Numbered from the stretch's first letter, positions 1-9,203 are shown. The stretch: DNA of 64,000 bases from Mesorhizobium sp. M4B.F.Ca.ET.203.01.1.1 (GCF_004791025.1 NZ_SRUO01000001.1:558001-622000); one strand, 5' to 3'. The notes: generated by a model from the sequence alone, not told the origin. Numbers and translations: made by a program.

Positions 1-241
1 GATTGACGACACGGGGATTGTCGAGCTCAAGCCTGGGTTCCGGGCCTGCGGCCTCGACGATCTTGGCCGGGATGGGGTCCTCGGCGAAGGCCGGCAGTGC
101 CGGCATCATGGCGACCGCGATACCGGCCGCCATCAGCCAGCGCGCGCCGCGCCTGGCATATGACAGGGGTTTCATGATCGTCTCCATGACGGTGGGTTTG
201 CTGCTGCTCGGAGCAAGCGGGGAAAGCGCGGAAATGGTCAT
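1..241 (-). CDS. secreted protein, N-terminal part only
   Basis: The gene runs off the left edge, so only about 80 codons are visible. A GGGAGG ribosome site lies six bases before the ATG at 241. A second in-frame ATG at 175, after GGAGA, begins a conventional signal peptide: a short Arg-containing start, a hydrophobic stretch LMAAGIAVAMMPAL and a likely cleavage site after AFA. The upstream start would add 22 residues in front of that signal. The mature part seen (EDPIPAKIVEAAGPEPRLEL) matches no family I recognise. It begins 11 bases after the preceding secreted protein gene ends, so the two are probably one operon. Secretion is well supported; function is unknown. Confidence 0.6.
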   Translation of the reverse strand, partial: MTISALSPLAPSSSKPTVMETIMKPLSYARRGARWLMAAGIAVAMMPALPAFAEDPIPAKIVEAAGPEPRLELDNPRVVN

Positions 242-252
242 CTTTCCCTCCC

Positions 253-2232
253 TCACGGTTCGCAGCTGACGGCTGGGGTTCTGAGCGGCAGGGTCATTTT
301 GCAGCAAGGGTAGTAGCCGCCCTTGTCGCGGTCTGACTGCCTGTAGAAGCAGAGCCCGACATCGACCGTGTCGCCCGGATAATGGCCGGTGATGCCGATC
401 GTGTATGGCGTGCCCGGCGCATGCGACATGGGTGAGGTCACCCCGACGCCTGGCGTCTTGGACAGAGCCTTGATCGAATCGCCGCCGAAGCCGGCATGGT
501 CATGGAGATAGAGATCGGCCTCGAGGCCCGAGGGCGTGCAGAAGTACTGGACATCCTCGACATCGAGACAGGGAGGCAGATTGCCGGGCGGTGGAAAGTC
601 CGGCGGATAGAATGGCGGCAGGTAACCGCCAGGAATTTCCTCATAGTAGCCGGCACGGCCCTCGCAGGGACGCCAGACCCTGACGTCGCCGACATGGCCT
701 TCCACTTCCGGGTCCTCGAAATAGCTGTCGAAGTCGACGAACCAGGAGCCGAAGGGCGGCACGTTGGCCGGCTTGACCAGTGGGGTCGGTGTGAACTGGA
801 CGCCATGCACGGCAAAAGGCCCGCCAGCGGCGAGCTGCTCGGCAAGCGCCGGATTGTCACGCAACTTATCGCCGGTGTTGACCAGCGTGTCGGTGCAGAC
901 ACTGGTGTCGAGATTGCCCTCGGCGTCATAGCCATATTGCAGGTCGACGCCGCCGGCCGACTGGCGGTTGCCTTGCGGGAAGCCGATCGCATATTCCTGC
1001 GGCTCTTCCACCCAGACCGATTCCGTCGCCGGATCGTCGGGATTCTCGCGCCAGTAGCGGATGACCTCGCCCTTGCCGGAATCGGCGAAGCGGCTGTAAT
1101 CGTAGCGGTTTTCCACCGGGCCGCGCTGGGCCAGGTACATGAAGCCCTTGTTGTCGAAAGCGATGCCGGTGACGGCGTAGTCCTTGTCGGCCTTGACCGT
1201 CAGCTCCCAGCGCGGATCGCCGGCGAAGCGGCCGTCGCGGGCAATGCCCACCGACCAGACCTCCGCCTTTTCGCCGACCGTATAGTAGATCCGGCCGCCG
1301 TGATAGGCGACCGCCCAGACGCGGCGCTCGTCCTGGGTGTAGCCCCATGTGTCGGGGTCTTCGCTGTCGAAGGCGGCGCCCTGGATGTCCATGACGGCGC
1401 CGTCGTCGGCGACCGGGTCGAGCCCGTGCGCCGGGCGTCCGGCGACGCCATGGTCGAACGTGTCGATCAGCATGCCGTTGGCGTCGATGCGATGGATCAG
1501 GCCAGTGTCGAGATCGGAGGCGAAGAACTGGCGATGGATGGGGTCGAAGGAAAGGTTGCCGATGCCGGGCCCGCTGTTGGTGTCGATATCGGCGAATTTC
1601 GCAACGGCGCCGGTAATGCCGTCGATCTTCCAGATCGTGCCCGGCCCGCCGCCATTCTCGGTGCCGAACTGGCCTTCCATGAAGGCAGCACCGGCAGCGC
1701 CGCGGCGCTCTCGCTCGGGCCGTCCGTCACTGTCGGCGTCGGGCGTGACGATCTCGATGCCGTGCAGCGAAGTCGCGGCGGCATAGAGGTTCGGGATGCC
1801 CGACGGCACGCCATCACGCACGCCGTCGTCATAGGTGAGGCCGAAGACCTCGCCGATCTGGCCGGCCGTCACCTCGAAGGGCGGCGGCGTGTAGACGAGC
1901 TGGCCCGAGGCCGGGCCGCCGAGATGCGAGACGTCGAAGACGCGCAAGGAGGCGCGGCTGGTGTCGATGAAGGTTTCGTCGACCGGATCGACGCCGGGCG
2001 GAAGGCCCCCCTCTTCGGACTCGGAAGAGTCGAAATTGGGGATGACGGTGCCGGGGAAGCCGGTCACCGCCATCGAGCCAGGATAGATGATCTGGGTTTC
2101 CTGCGCGCCGGCAGGGCTGCCGAGCCACAGGCCGGCGCTGAGCGCAAGAGCAAGAAATCCGCTGGTTGCCTTTGCCGCGCGGCGCAAACGGCCGGCACGA
2201 GCGTGCGCAAGAGCGCCTTGGTCGCAGGACAT
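253..2232 (-). CDS. secreted beta-propeller-like protein of unknown function
   Basis: 659 residues. The start at 2232 is chosen because GGGGGAG lies four bases upstream; the open frame extends further but without a ribosome site. An N-terminal signal peptide (hydrophobic run FLALALSAGLWLG, cleavage near AGAQ) directs export. Residues of about 60-430 contain repeated segments such as IWKIDGITGAVAKFADI and LSFDPIHRQFFASDLDTGLIHRI, in the style of NHL or SMP-30 beta-propeller blades. A proline-rich linker (PPFYPPDFPPPGNLPP) leads to a C-terminal module of about 100 residues with several cysteines, including YPCCKMTLP. Neighbouring the truncated secreted gene downstream, it may be surface-exposed or periplasmic. 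I cannot assign a biochemical role. Confidence 0.7.
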   Translation of the reverse strand: MSCDQGALAHARAGRLRRAAKATSGFLALALSAGLWLGSPAGAQETQIIYPGSMAVTGFPGTVIPNFDSSESEEGGLPPGVDPVDETFIDTSRASLRVFDVSHLGGPASGQLVYTPPPFEVTAGQIGEVFGLTYDDGVRDGVPSGIPNLYAAATSLHGIEIVTPDADSDGRPERERRGAAGAAFMEGQFGTENGGGPGTIWKIDGITGAVAKFADIDTNSGPGIGNLSFDPIHRQFFASDLDTGLIHRIDANGMLIDTFDHGVAGRPAHGLDPVADDGAVMDIQGAAFDSEDPDTWGYTQDERRVWAVAYHGGRIYYTVGEKAEVWSVGIARDGRFAGDPRWELTVKADKDYAVTGIAFDNKGFMYLAQRGPVENRYDYSRFADSGKGEVIRYWRENPDDPATESVWVEEPQEYAIGFPQGNRQSAGGVDLQYGYDAEGNLDTSVCTDTLVNTGDKLRDNPALAEQLAAGGPFAVHGVQFTPTPLVKPANVPPFGSWFVDFDSYFEDPEVEGHVGDVRVWRPCEGRAGYYEEIPGGYLPPFYPPDFPPPGNLPPCLDVEDVQYFCTPSGLEADLYLHDHAGFGGDSIKALSKTPGVGVTSPMSHAPGTPYTIGITGHYPGDTVDVGLCFYRQSDRDKGGYYPCCKMTLPLRTPAVSCEP

Positions 2233-2647
2233 AGAACTCCCCCCGAAGTCTATGGAAGAACCATCCGGCATTGCCGCGCGAATCAGGGCAAGGCTCGGCG
2301 TTCCGGCACGTTCTTCCCTGATCGAATTGTCTGCTTTCCTCATGCTCACGATACGCCGGCTCTTACGCAGGGTCAACGGAATCAGCGGAAAGCCCAGCGC
2401 ATCGACCCTGTCCCGAAGACGGTGGTCGCGCCGAGCTTCTGTTGTTCCCGGAGACCGTGGAGCCTCTGGGTTTCTGGTCATTGGGTTTTCCTTTCCCGGG
2501 CCGCACCATGCGGCGCCTGAGCGTCAGTCGCGGGCTGACGCGGAAAGGTTCATGCCGCCGCCGATGGAATCCTGCGGCCGGCTTTCCGCCACGGCGGCCT
2601 TCTGTTAGCGTTGGTGCGGATAAGGGTTGGATAGTCAGGGAGGGGGC
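2233..2647. other. 415-bp intergenic region between divergent genes
   Basis: This stretch separates the propeller gene (leftwards) from the peptide-binding protein gene (rightwards) and must contain both promoters. Open frames cross it on both strands but lack ribosome sites and protein-like composition. I see no clear operator palindrome, RNA gene or repeat in it. Confidence 0.5.
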
Positions 2648-4237
2648 ATGACAGGCAAGCGCCTCATACTGCTGCTGGCGTCGCTCGTCCTTTCGTCGCC
2701 GGCATTGCCGTCGGCGGCCAAGACCCTGGTCTACTGCACCGAGGCCAGTCCCGACACATTCGATCCGGCACTTGCCTCCGGCACCCGCGATGCGTCGGCG
2801 ACCGCGCTCTACAACCGCATTGTCGAGTTCGAACCCGGCACGACCAAAGTGCGTCCCGGCCTCGCCGAAAAATGGGAGGTCTCCGACGACGGGCTGACCT
2901 ACACATTCCATCTGCGGCGCGGCGTGCGATTCCACAGCATCGAAGGCTTCACCCCGACGCGCGACTTCAATGCCGACGACGTGCTGTTCACTTTCGAGCG
3001 CCAGGGCAGCGCCGGGAACCCTTTCCACAACTATGCCGGCCGCCAGTACATCTATTTCGACGGCATCGGCATGCCGGACCTCGTCGTCGGCTGGCGCAAG
3101 CTCGACGACTACACCGTCGTCATGACGCTGAAGGCGCCGCACTCGCCGATGCTGGCCGATCTGGCGCTGGATTTCGCGTCGGTCGTCTCGAAGGAATATG
3201 CCGACAGGCTGCTGGCGGAGAAGCGTCCGCTGGACCTGGCGACAAGGCCGGTCGGAACCGGTCCGTTCCAGCTTGTCGACTATCAGCAGGATGCGGTCAT
3301 CCGCTACAAGGCCAATCCGGACTACTGGCGCGGCCGGGCGAAGATCGACGATCTGGTCTTCGCCATCACCACCGATGCCAGCATCCGCATGGCAAAGCTG
3401 CGCGCCGGCGAGTGCGATGTCATGCCCTATCCCAATCCGGCCGACCTCGAGGCGATCAAGGCCGCGCCCGGCATCAGGCTGATGCAGCAGGAGGGCCTCA
3501 ACACCGGCTATCTCGCCTTCAATACCTTGCAGAAGCCGTTCGACGATCCGCGCGTCAGGAAGGCGATCGACATGGCCATCGACAAGAAGGCGATCGTCGA
3601 TGTCGTTTTCCGCGGCACCGGCGAACTGGCTCGCAATCCGCTGCCGCCGACCTCATGGGCCTATGACAAGTCCGCTCCCGGCGATGGCTACGATCCCGAT
3701 GGCGCCAGGCGCGAGCTCGCCGCCGCCGGCGTCCATGATCTGCGCATGAAAGTCTGGGCGATGCCTGTGCAGCGGCCCTACAACCCCAACGCCCGGCTAA
3801 TGGCCGAGATGATCCAGTCGGATCTCGCCAAGATCGGCGTCGGTGTCGATATCGTCACCTATGAATGGGCCGAGTATCTCGCCCGCTCGAAGGCGCGCGA
3901 CCGCGATGGCGCCATGCTGTTCGGCTTCACCGGCGACAATGGCGATCCGGACAATTTCCTGTCAGTGCCGCTCGGCTGCGCCGGCGTCGGCACCACCAAC
4001 CGCGCCAACTGGTGTTTTGCCGCTTTCGACGCGCTGCTCAAGCAGGCGGCGGCCATCGTCGATCCCGCCGCCCGTGCGAAGCTCTATGTCGAGGCGCAGC
4101 GACTGTTCCGGGAACAGACGCCATGGGTGGTCATCGCGCATTCGGTGGTGTCGATCCCGATGCGCGAACGGGTTCGAGGCTACGTCATGGATCCTTTCGA
4201 CCACCATGACTTCTCCGGCGTCGACATCCAGGACTGA
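2648..4237 (+). CDS. peptide/opine-type ABC transporter substrate-binding protein
   Basis: 529 residues of the SBP_bac_5 (DppA/OppA) family. ATG at 2648 follows AGGGAGGGGGC; an in-frame TTG at 2627 has no ribosome site. The signal peptide is RLILLLASLVLSSPALPSAAK. The mature protein opens with TLVYCTEASPDTFDPAL and shows the family pattern (RPGLAEKWEVSDDGLTYTFHLR, DDVLFTFERQ, RPVGTGPFQLVDYQQD). Such lipidless periplasmic proteins deliver peptides or other solutes to DppBCDF-type permeases. No permease or ATPase gene lies beside it, so it is either an orphan receptor or works with a transporter elsewhere. Its 3' end overlaps the next gene. Confidence 0.9.
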   Translation: MTGKRLILLLASLVLSSPALPSAAKTLVYCTEASPDTFDPALASGTRDASATALYNRIVEFEPGTTKVRPGLAEKWEVSDDGLTYTFHLRRGVRFHSIEGFTPTRDFNADDVLFTFERQGSAGNPFHNYAGRQYIYFDGIGMPDLVVGWRKLDDYTVVMTLKAPHSPMLADLALDFASVVSKEYADRLLAEKRPLDLATRPVGTGPFQLVDYQQDAVIRYKANPDYWRGRAKIDDLVFAITTDASIRMAKLRAGECDVMPYPNPADLEAIKAAPGIRLMQQEGLNTGYLAFNTLQKPFDDPRVRKAIDMAIDKKAIVDVVFRGTGELARNPLPPTSWAYDKSAPGDGYDPDGARRELAAAGVHDLRMKVWAMPVQRPYNPNARLMAEMIQSDLAKIGVGVDIVTYEWAEYLARSKARDRDGAMLFGFTGDNGDPDNFLSVPLGCAGVGTTNRANWCFAAFDALLKQAAAIVDPAARAKLYVEAQRLFREQTPWVVIAHSVVSIPMRERVRGYVMDPFDHHDFSGVDIQD

Positions 4238-5108
4238 CCGCCCGGTGGCGGCCGCGGACCTCGACGTCTATGTGGAGAGCCTCAGCAATTTCGGCTCGTC
4301 GCGGGAATACTCGATCCAGTCGCTGCTGCCTCATGTGGAAGAGGCCGGGCTGAAGGTGCGCGTGCTCGATCGTCCGGCGGGCGGCAGCCGTGCGCCGGCC
4401 GCCCTGCTGCATGTCGACCTGACGGAAGTGCCGCAAGAATATTCCCAGATCGGCATTCTCTACCAGCGCACCATCAACGGCCGCGCCCTCTCCATCCACC
4501 GGCACCTCTATTCGACGCTCAGGCTGAACTACGGCGACAGCCACCCGGGCCCGGTCGTCGTCAAGACGGTGCTCAACAGCCGGGGCCGGCCCGAGCTGCG
4601 CTGGCGGCAATACCGCAATGGCTGGACGCGGGCAGCGCATGCGTTGCGCAAGATCGCGACGCCGGACTACAAGGAGCGCCTGTGCCCGCGCTACCGCGTC
4701 TACGGCACGATCGCCGAGGTTCCGGCGGAGGTCTGGCGCGACGAGAGGCTGATGGTGGAGAAATTCGCTTTCGACAGCCTCGACCTGCCGATCGTGAAAC
4801 ATCGCTACATGTTCCTGCTCGGCGCCGAACTCAACATGCGGCAGGTCTACGAAGACGTGCTGTGCGCGGGCGCCAAGATTGTCAGCAACGAAGTGGGCGG
4901 CGCGGTTCCCGACGAGGTCAGGGCGGTGCGGGAGAAGCTCCACCTCGATTACGGCGCGATCGACTATTTCATCGTCGACGGCAAGGGCATCGTTGTCGAT
5001 GCCAACAAGACGGTCGGTTCCAATCCGAGCTGGCTGAAGCGCAATTTGTTTCGGCAGGAATTCGACCACCGCATGGCCGAGGCGCTGATCGGCTTCATCC
5101 GCGGCTGA
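4206..5108 (+). CDS. ATP-grasp-like protein of unknown function
   Basis: 300 residues if it starts at ATG 4206, overlapping the binding-protein gene by 32 bases. A GTG at 4245, eight bases after that gene's stop and with AGGA upstream, would give 287 residues and is an equally good choice. The C-terminal third resembles the metal/ATP-binding end of RimK-like ATP-grasp ligases: an acidic YFIVDGKGIVVDANKTVG segment followed by NPSWLKR. The middle contains VVKTVLNSRGRPELRWR, as in ATP-grasp lids. ATP-grasp enzymes join a carboxylate to an amine or thiol. Tight coupling to a peptide-binding protein hints at a role with a peptide or amino-acid-like solute, which is only inference. Confidence 0.6.
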   Translation: MTSPASTSRTDRPVAAADLDVYVESLSNFGSSREYSIQSLLPHVEEAGLKVRVLDRPAGGSRAPAALLHVDLTEVPQEYSQIGILYQRTINGRALSIHRHLYSTLRLNYGDSHPGPVVVKTVLNSRGRPELRWRQYRNGWTRAAHALRKIATPDYKERLCPRYRVYGTIAEVPAEVWRDERLMVEKFAFDSLDLPIVKHRYMFLLGAELNMRQVYEDVLCAGAKIVSNEVGGAVPDEVRAVREKLHLDYGAIDYFIVDGKGIVVDANKTVGSNPSWLKRNLFRQEFDHRMAEALIGFIRG

Positions 5109-5123
5109 GCGAAGGACGCCGGC

Positions 5124-6065
5124 TCACCAGATCCAGTCGCCCTTGCCGAGCGCTGTTGCGGCCTCGACGACGCGGGTGAAGCTGGCGCGCGCCCGGCCGA
5201 CCGTGTGCCGGGCCCTCAGGTAGCCATGCACAAGTCCCGGTTCCTCGAACCAGTACGCATGTCCGCCGGCCGCGACGACGCGGTCGCGATAGGCCTCGCC
5301 GTCGGAGGACAGCGGGTCGCATTCGGCGGTGATCAGCACGGTCGGCGGCAGGTAGGCGAAGTCGGCATCGGCGAGCGGCGCCAGCGTGATGTCGCCGGTG
5401 CGGTCCTCGCCACCGGTGCGGATGTGCTTGTAGAATTCGAGGTCGCGCACGGTCAGCATCGGTGCTTCGGCATGCGTCACATAGGAGCCACGAGACCGGT
5501 CGCCGCCGAGGCCGGGATAGATCAGCAGCTGGCCGACCGGTCTTTTGGCATGGCCGCGCGTCGCATGGCTGACGGCGGCGCAAAGATTGCCGCCGGCGCT
5601 GTCGCCGCAAAGCAGGACGGGGCGATCGTAAGCAGCGGCGGCCCATTCGAAGGCTGCCATGACATCGTCGAAGGCGGCCGGGTGCAGGTGCTCCGGCGCC
5701 AGCCGATAGTCGACGGAAACCACCTCGAAGCCGGTGCGGGCGCAGAGCTCGGCGCAGACATCGTCATGGCTGTCCAGCCCGCCGAGGATGAAGCCGCCGC
5801 CATGGACGTAGAGCACCATCGCCGCCGTCTGCGGTTTTGCGTTGCGATAGAGGCGGATCGGGATGTCTTGCGCGGGCGCCGGGATGGCTGTGGTCTCGAC
5901 CGTCACGCCTTGCGGATAGCCGGCAAAGAATTCCCGGCACATGCGGTCATAGATCGCGCGCTGCTCTGCGATCGTGTAGTCGATCGTATCCGGCGGATAG
6001 TAGGAGTTGGTCTTCTCGATGAAGGCGCAGGTCTCGGCGTCGATGAGGGTTTTGTAGTTGGTCAT
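5124..6065 (-). CDS. alpha/beta hydrolase, hormone-sensitive lipase (HSL) type
   Basis: 313 residues. The oxyanion-hole motif HGGGF is at residues 88-92, the nucleophile motif GDSAGG has Ser156, and an acidic residue (ECDPLSSD) and histidine (GLVHGYLRA) complete the triad. This is the classic arrangement of cytoplasmic HSL/bHSL esterases, which cleave short-chain esters. It has no signal peptide. The gene converges on the ATP-grasp gene with 15 bases between stops, and its start has no strong ribosome site. Its substrate cannot be told from sequence. Confidence 0.85.
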   Translation of the reverse strand: MTNYKTLIDAETCAFIEKTNSYYPPDTIDYTIAEQRAIYDRMCREFFAGYPQGVTVETTAIPAPAQDIPIRLYRNAKPQTAAMVLYVHGGGFILGGLDSHDDVCAELCARTGFEVVSVDYRLAPEHLHPAAFDDVMAAFEWAAAAYDRPVLLCGDSAGGNLCAAVSHATRGHAKRPVGQLLIYPGLGGDRSRGSYVTHAEAPMLTVRDLEFYKHIRTGGEDRTGDITLAPLADADFAYLPPTVLITAECDPLSSDGEAYRDRVVAAGGHAYWFEEPGLVHGYLRARHTVGRARASFTRVVEAATALGKGDWIW

Positions 6066-6099
6066 GCAGGATGACCAACTTTCGGTGATGGCGCCCAGG

Positions 6100-6256
6100 C
6101 CCCCCTCTCTGTCCTGCCGGACATCTCCCCCTCAAGGGGGGAGATCAGATGTCGCGAAGGCTTTCGCCAATCTTCTACGCTGGAAGAAAAGCGTAGAGGC
6201 TGAAGCTGCCGATCTCCCCCCTTGAGGGGGAGATGCCCGGCAGGGCAGAGGGGGGT
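6100..6256. repeat. palindromic intergenic repeat, family A copy 1
   Basis: Two long arms (about 6100-6146 and 6211-6256) are near-perfect inverted copies containing CTCCCCCTCAAGGGGGGAG-type inner palindromes and a CTGCCGG/CCGGCAG segment, separated by about 65 bases. The same arrangement recurs at 16365-16534. Such mosaic elements are common between genes in rhizobia. Here the element fills the gap downstream of a hydratase-like gene and upstream of the hydrolase gene. Confidence 0.9.
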
Positions 6257-6282
6257 GGGAGGGAACGCCATCGGCCGCGAGA

Positions 6283-7065
6283 CTATCTGCCCTTCCACAC
6301 CGGGTCGCGCTTCTCGGCGAAGGCCCGGAACCCTTCCATATTGTCTTCCGACCCATAGAGGATATCGACGGTCGGCAGCTGGCGGCGTGTCACCTTGTTC
6401 ATTGCGTCCTGGAAGGTGAGCGCCTCGGCCACGCGCGCGGTCTCCTTGATCGCGGCGAAGACCAGCGGCGGGCCGCTGGCCAGCATCCGCGCGATCTCCC
6501 AGACGCGGTCCTCGAGCTTGTCCTTGGGCAGCACCTCGTTGACCAGGCCCCAGCGATGCGCTTCCGCGACATCCATCCAGCGGCCGGTGAGCAAAAGGTC
6601 CATCGCGACATGGTAGGGAATGCGTTTCGGCAGCTTGATCGTCGCAGCGTCGGCCAGCGTGCCGGCGCGGATCTCGGGCAACGCGAAGGAGGAATGGTCC
6701 GAGGCGTAGATCAGGTCGCAGGACAGCGCCAGCTCGAAGCCGCCGCCGACCGCCATGCCGTTGACGCAGGCGATGACCGGCTTGTTGAGGTCGCGCAATT
6801 CCTGCAGCCCGGCGAAGCCGCCGACGCCATAATCGCCGTCGACCGCGTCGCCGCCGGCCGCCGCCTTGAGGTCCCAGCCGGCGCAGAAGAACTTGTCGCC
6901 GGCGGTCTTGACGATGGCGACGCGCAGGTCTGGATCGTCGCGGAACGCCTTGAACGTCTCGCCCATCAGCCGCGACGTCTTCAGGTCGATGGCATTGGCC
7001 TTCGGCCGGTCGAGCGTGACTTCGAGGATGGCACCCTCGCGGCGGGTCGAAATGACGTCAGACAT
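6283..7065 (-). CDS. caiD: enoyl-CoA hydratase/isomerase, CaiD-like (crotonobetainyl-CoA hydratase)
   Basis: 260 residues of the crotonase family. Start at 7065 follows GGAGAAAAGAAGA and overlaps the end of the ligase gene by eight bases. Oxyanion-hole segments (FCAGWDLK and NGMAVGGGFELALSCDL) and the acidic catalytic segment near PEIRAGTLADA are present. Closest in style to CaiD, which hydrates crotonobetainyl-CoA to carnitinyl-CoA. Its position as the last gene of a run with an acyl-CoA ligase, acyl-CoA dehydrogenase and carnitine dehydrogenase supports this role. The precise substrate is inferred from context. Confidence 0.8.
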   Translation of the reverse strand: MSDVISTRREGAILEVTLDRPKANAIDLKTSRLMGETFKAFRDDPDLRVAIVKTAGDKFFCAGWDLKAAAGGDAVDGDYGVGGFAGLQELRDLNKPVIACVNGMAVGGGFELALSCDLIYASDHSSFALPEIRAGTLADAATIKLPKRIPYHVAMDLLLTGRWMDVAEAHRWGLVNEVLPKDKLEDRVWEIARMLASGPPLVFAAIKETARVAEALTFQDAMNKVTRRQLPTVDILYGSEDNMEGFRAFAEKRDPVWKGR

Positions 7066-9142
7066 TCTTCTTTTCTCCAAGCACCAGCAGCGCGTCGGCG
7101 ATCCAGGCGCCCTTGCCTTCGGCGCAGACGATGAGCGGATTAATGTCGAGCTCCTCGATCTCGCCGGCATTCTGCTGCACGAAGCCGGCGATGCCGGCGA
7201 TGGCGTCGATGGCAGCCTGAACATCGGCCTTGGGCCGGCCGCGATAGCCTTCGAGCAGCGGATAGAGCTTCAGTCCACGCAGGGCCGCTTCGATGTCGTC
7301 GCGGGTCGCCGGCAGCATCAAAGTGACGCTGTCTCGCAACAATTCGACCAGCACGCCGCCGGTGCCGAGCGTCATCACCGCGCCGAACATCGGGTCGCGG
7401 GTGAAGCCGACGATCAGCTCGGCGACGCCGTCGCGCACCATGCGCTCGACATAAAGGCCGGTGCCGAGCGGCAGGAGGTCATGGGCGGCATTGCTGACGG
7501 ATTCGGCATCCTTGAGGTTGAGGATCACCGCGCCGACTTCCGATTTGTGGGTGACGCCCAGCGCCTTCAGCGCCACCGGGAAGCCGAGCGCCATGGACGA
7601 AATCACCGCCTCGACCGCATTGGCGGCGCGCTCGCCCTTCGGCACCGGCAGGCCGGCCTTGATCAGCCGCGCCTTGGCCTCGGCCTCGTCGGGCGTGACA
7701 TGGCCGCCGCTGGCGACGCCGGAAGCAGACGTGTCGACCGGCTGCGCCTCGGGCTCGCGCCAGGCCCAGCCGATGAAGGCGGCGGCTTGCGCGGCATCCA
7801 TGGCTTCCGAGATGCCGAACAGCGGCACCATGCCGCGCGCCATCAGCCCGGCGGTGTATTCCTCCGGCAAGTTCTCCGGCAGCGAGGAGACGATCGCGCC
7901 TTGCGCCTTATTGGTCTTCAGCGCCGCCTCGAAGGCGCGCAGCGTCGTCCACCAGTCGGTGTCCGAACAGCGGTCGGGACGGGGGAAGTCGAGCACCAGC
8001 ATGTTGAGGTCGAAGCCGCCCGACACCATGGCGGTGAAGGTCGCCGTCATCGCCGGCTCGTTGTTCCAGATGAAGGTGTGGTAGTCGAGCGGATTGGCGA
8101 CCGCGACCAGCGGCCCGAGCGTCGATTTCACATGGGCGCGGTGCTTGTCGGTGAGTGCAGGGAAATGCACCCAGCGCCCTTCGGCGCTGTCGGCCATCAC
8201 CGAGGCCTCGCCGCCCGAGCAGCTCATCGAAGACAGCTTGTAGCCGGGCAGTGGCCCGGTGATGTGCAGGAGCTTCAGCGCCTCGATGAAGGCCGGAATG
8301 GAATCGACGCGGGCGATGCCGAGCCGCTTCAGGAACGCGCCCGAGGCGGCATCCGAGCCGGCGAGCGAGGCGGTGTGCGACACCGTCGCCTGTCGCGCCT
8401 GTTCCGAACGGCCGACCTTCATGGCGATGATCGGCTTCCTCAGCTCGCGGGCCCTGGCCGCCAGCCGCTCGAAGCCGGCTACTGAGTCAAAAGCCTCGAT
8501 GTGCAGGCCGAGCGAGGTGACGCGCTCGTCCTCGATCAGGCCGAGCGCCATTTCCGAGAGGCCGGTCTGCGCCTGGTTGCCAGCGGTCATCAGGAAGGCG
8601 ATCGGCAGGCCGCGCTTCTGCATCGTCATGTTGATGGCGATGTTGGACGACTGGGTGATGATGGCGACGCCCTTGCCGCCGTCGGGCAGCCTGATACCGC
8701 CATGCTGGTCGGGCCACAACAGCGCGCCGTCGGCATAGTTGATGAGGCCATAGCAGTTCGGACCGATGATCGGCATCTGGCCGGCGGCGGCGACGAGCTC
8801 GGCCTGCAGCCGTTCGCCGTCCTCGTCATAGGCCTCGGTCTCGAGGAAGCCGGCGGCGAAGCAGACGGCGCCGCCGGCGCCGCGCTCGGCCAGTTCCCTG
8901 ATCACCTCGATGGTGAGATGGCGGTTGACGCCGACAAAGGCGGCGTCCGGCGCGCCGGGCAGGTCGGCGACGGAGCGGTAGGCTTTGCGCCCGGCGACCT
9001 CGTCCTTTGTCGGATGCACCGGCCAGATTTCGCCGGCAAAGCCCATCTTGATCGATTGCGCTACGACGGCGGCGGCCTGCGCGCCGCCGAACACGGCGAT
9101 GGACTTCGGGCGCAGGAGACGTTCGAGTTTATGCATGGTCAT
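7058..9142 (-). CDS. ADP-forming acyl-CoA ligase (acetate-CoA ligase family)
   Basis: 694 residues combining the two halves of ADP-forming acetyl-CoA synthetases. An N-terminal CoA-binding Rossmann domain (RLLRPKSIAVFGGAQAA) is followed by succinyl-CoA-ligase-like domains with the phosphohistidine-type segment VSHTASLAGSDAASG. A C-terminal ATP-grasp half contains FPVALKALGVTHKSEVGAV and ends in IEELDINPLIV. The start is ATG 9142 or 9136; the ribosome site (GAAAAG) is weak. It probably activates gamma-butyrobetaine or carnitine with CoA for the neighbouring dehydrogenase and hydratase, replacing the AMP-forming CaiC of enterobacteria. A repeat element separates it from the upstream gene. Confidence 0.8.
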   Translation of the reverse strand: MTMHKLERLLRPKSIAVFGGAQAAAVVAQSIKMGFAGEIWPVHPTKDEVAGRKAYRSVADLPGAPDAAFVGVNRHLTIEVIRELAERGAGGAVCFAAGFLETEAYDEDGERLQAELVAAAGQMPIIGPNCYGLINYADGALLWPDQHGGIRLPDGGKGVAIITQSSNIAINMTMQKRGLPIAFLMTAGNQAQTGLSEMALGLIEDERVTSLGLHIEAFDSVAGFERLAARARELRKPIIAMKVGRSEQARQATVSHTASLAGSDAASGAFLKRLGIARVDSIPAFIEALKLLHITGPLPGYKLSSMSCSGGEASVMADSAEGRWVHFPALTDKHRAHVKSTLGPLVAVANPLDYHTFIWNNEPAMTATFTAMVSGGFDLNMLVLDFPRPDRCSDTDWWTTLRAFEAALKTNKAQGAIVSSLPENLPEEYTAGLMARGMVPLFGISEAMDAAQAAAFIGWAWREPEAQPVDTSASGVASGGHVTPDEAEAKARLIKAGLPVPKGERAANAVEAVISSMALGFPVALKALGVTHKSEVGAVILNLKDAESVSNAAHDLLPLGTGLYVERMVRDGVAELIVGFTRDPMFGAVMTLGTGGVLVELLRDSVTLMLPATRDDIEAALRGLKLYPLLEGYRGRPKADVQAAIDAIAGIAGFVQQNAGEIEELDINPLIVCAEGKGAWIADALLVLGEKKNV

Positions 9143-9150
9143 CTTTTCGT

Positions 9151-9203
9151 TTGAGCATGATCTTCCCCCCAACCGGACCCCGGTTTGGGGCACATCATGC
9201 CCT
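9151..9203. repeat. short rhizobial palindrome with GCATGAT/ATCATGC ends
   Basis: The outer ends GCATGAT (9154-9160) and ATCATGC (9194-9200) are inverted copies, with inner CCCCAAACCGG-like arms. It fills the gap between the acyl-CoA dehydrogenase stop and the ligase start. It resembles a very common rhizobial intergenic element whose usual form carries GAGCATGATC at its ends. Confidence 0.7.

Noticed and set aside
496..2520. Long plus-strand open frame opposite the propeller gene
   Set aside because: Third-position GC bias gives long antisense frames in this genome. This one has no ribosome site and low-complexity, Ala/Gly/Arg/Val-rich sequence, while the minus-strand gene has a signal peptide and a strong site.
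6866..8485. Plus-strand open frame of 539 codons across the hydratase and ligase genes
   Set aside because: It is antisense to two genes with clear catalytic motifs, and its sequence has no protein-family character.
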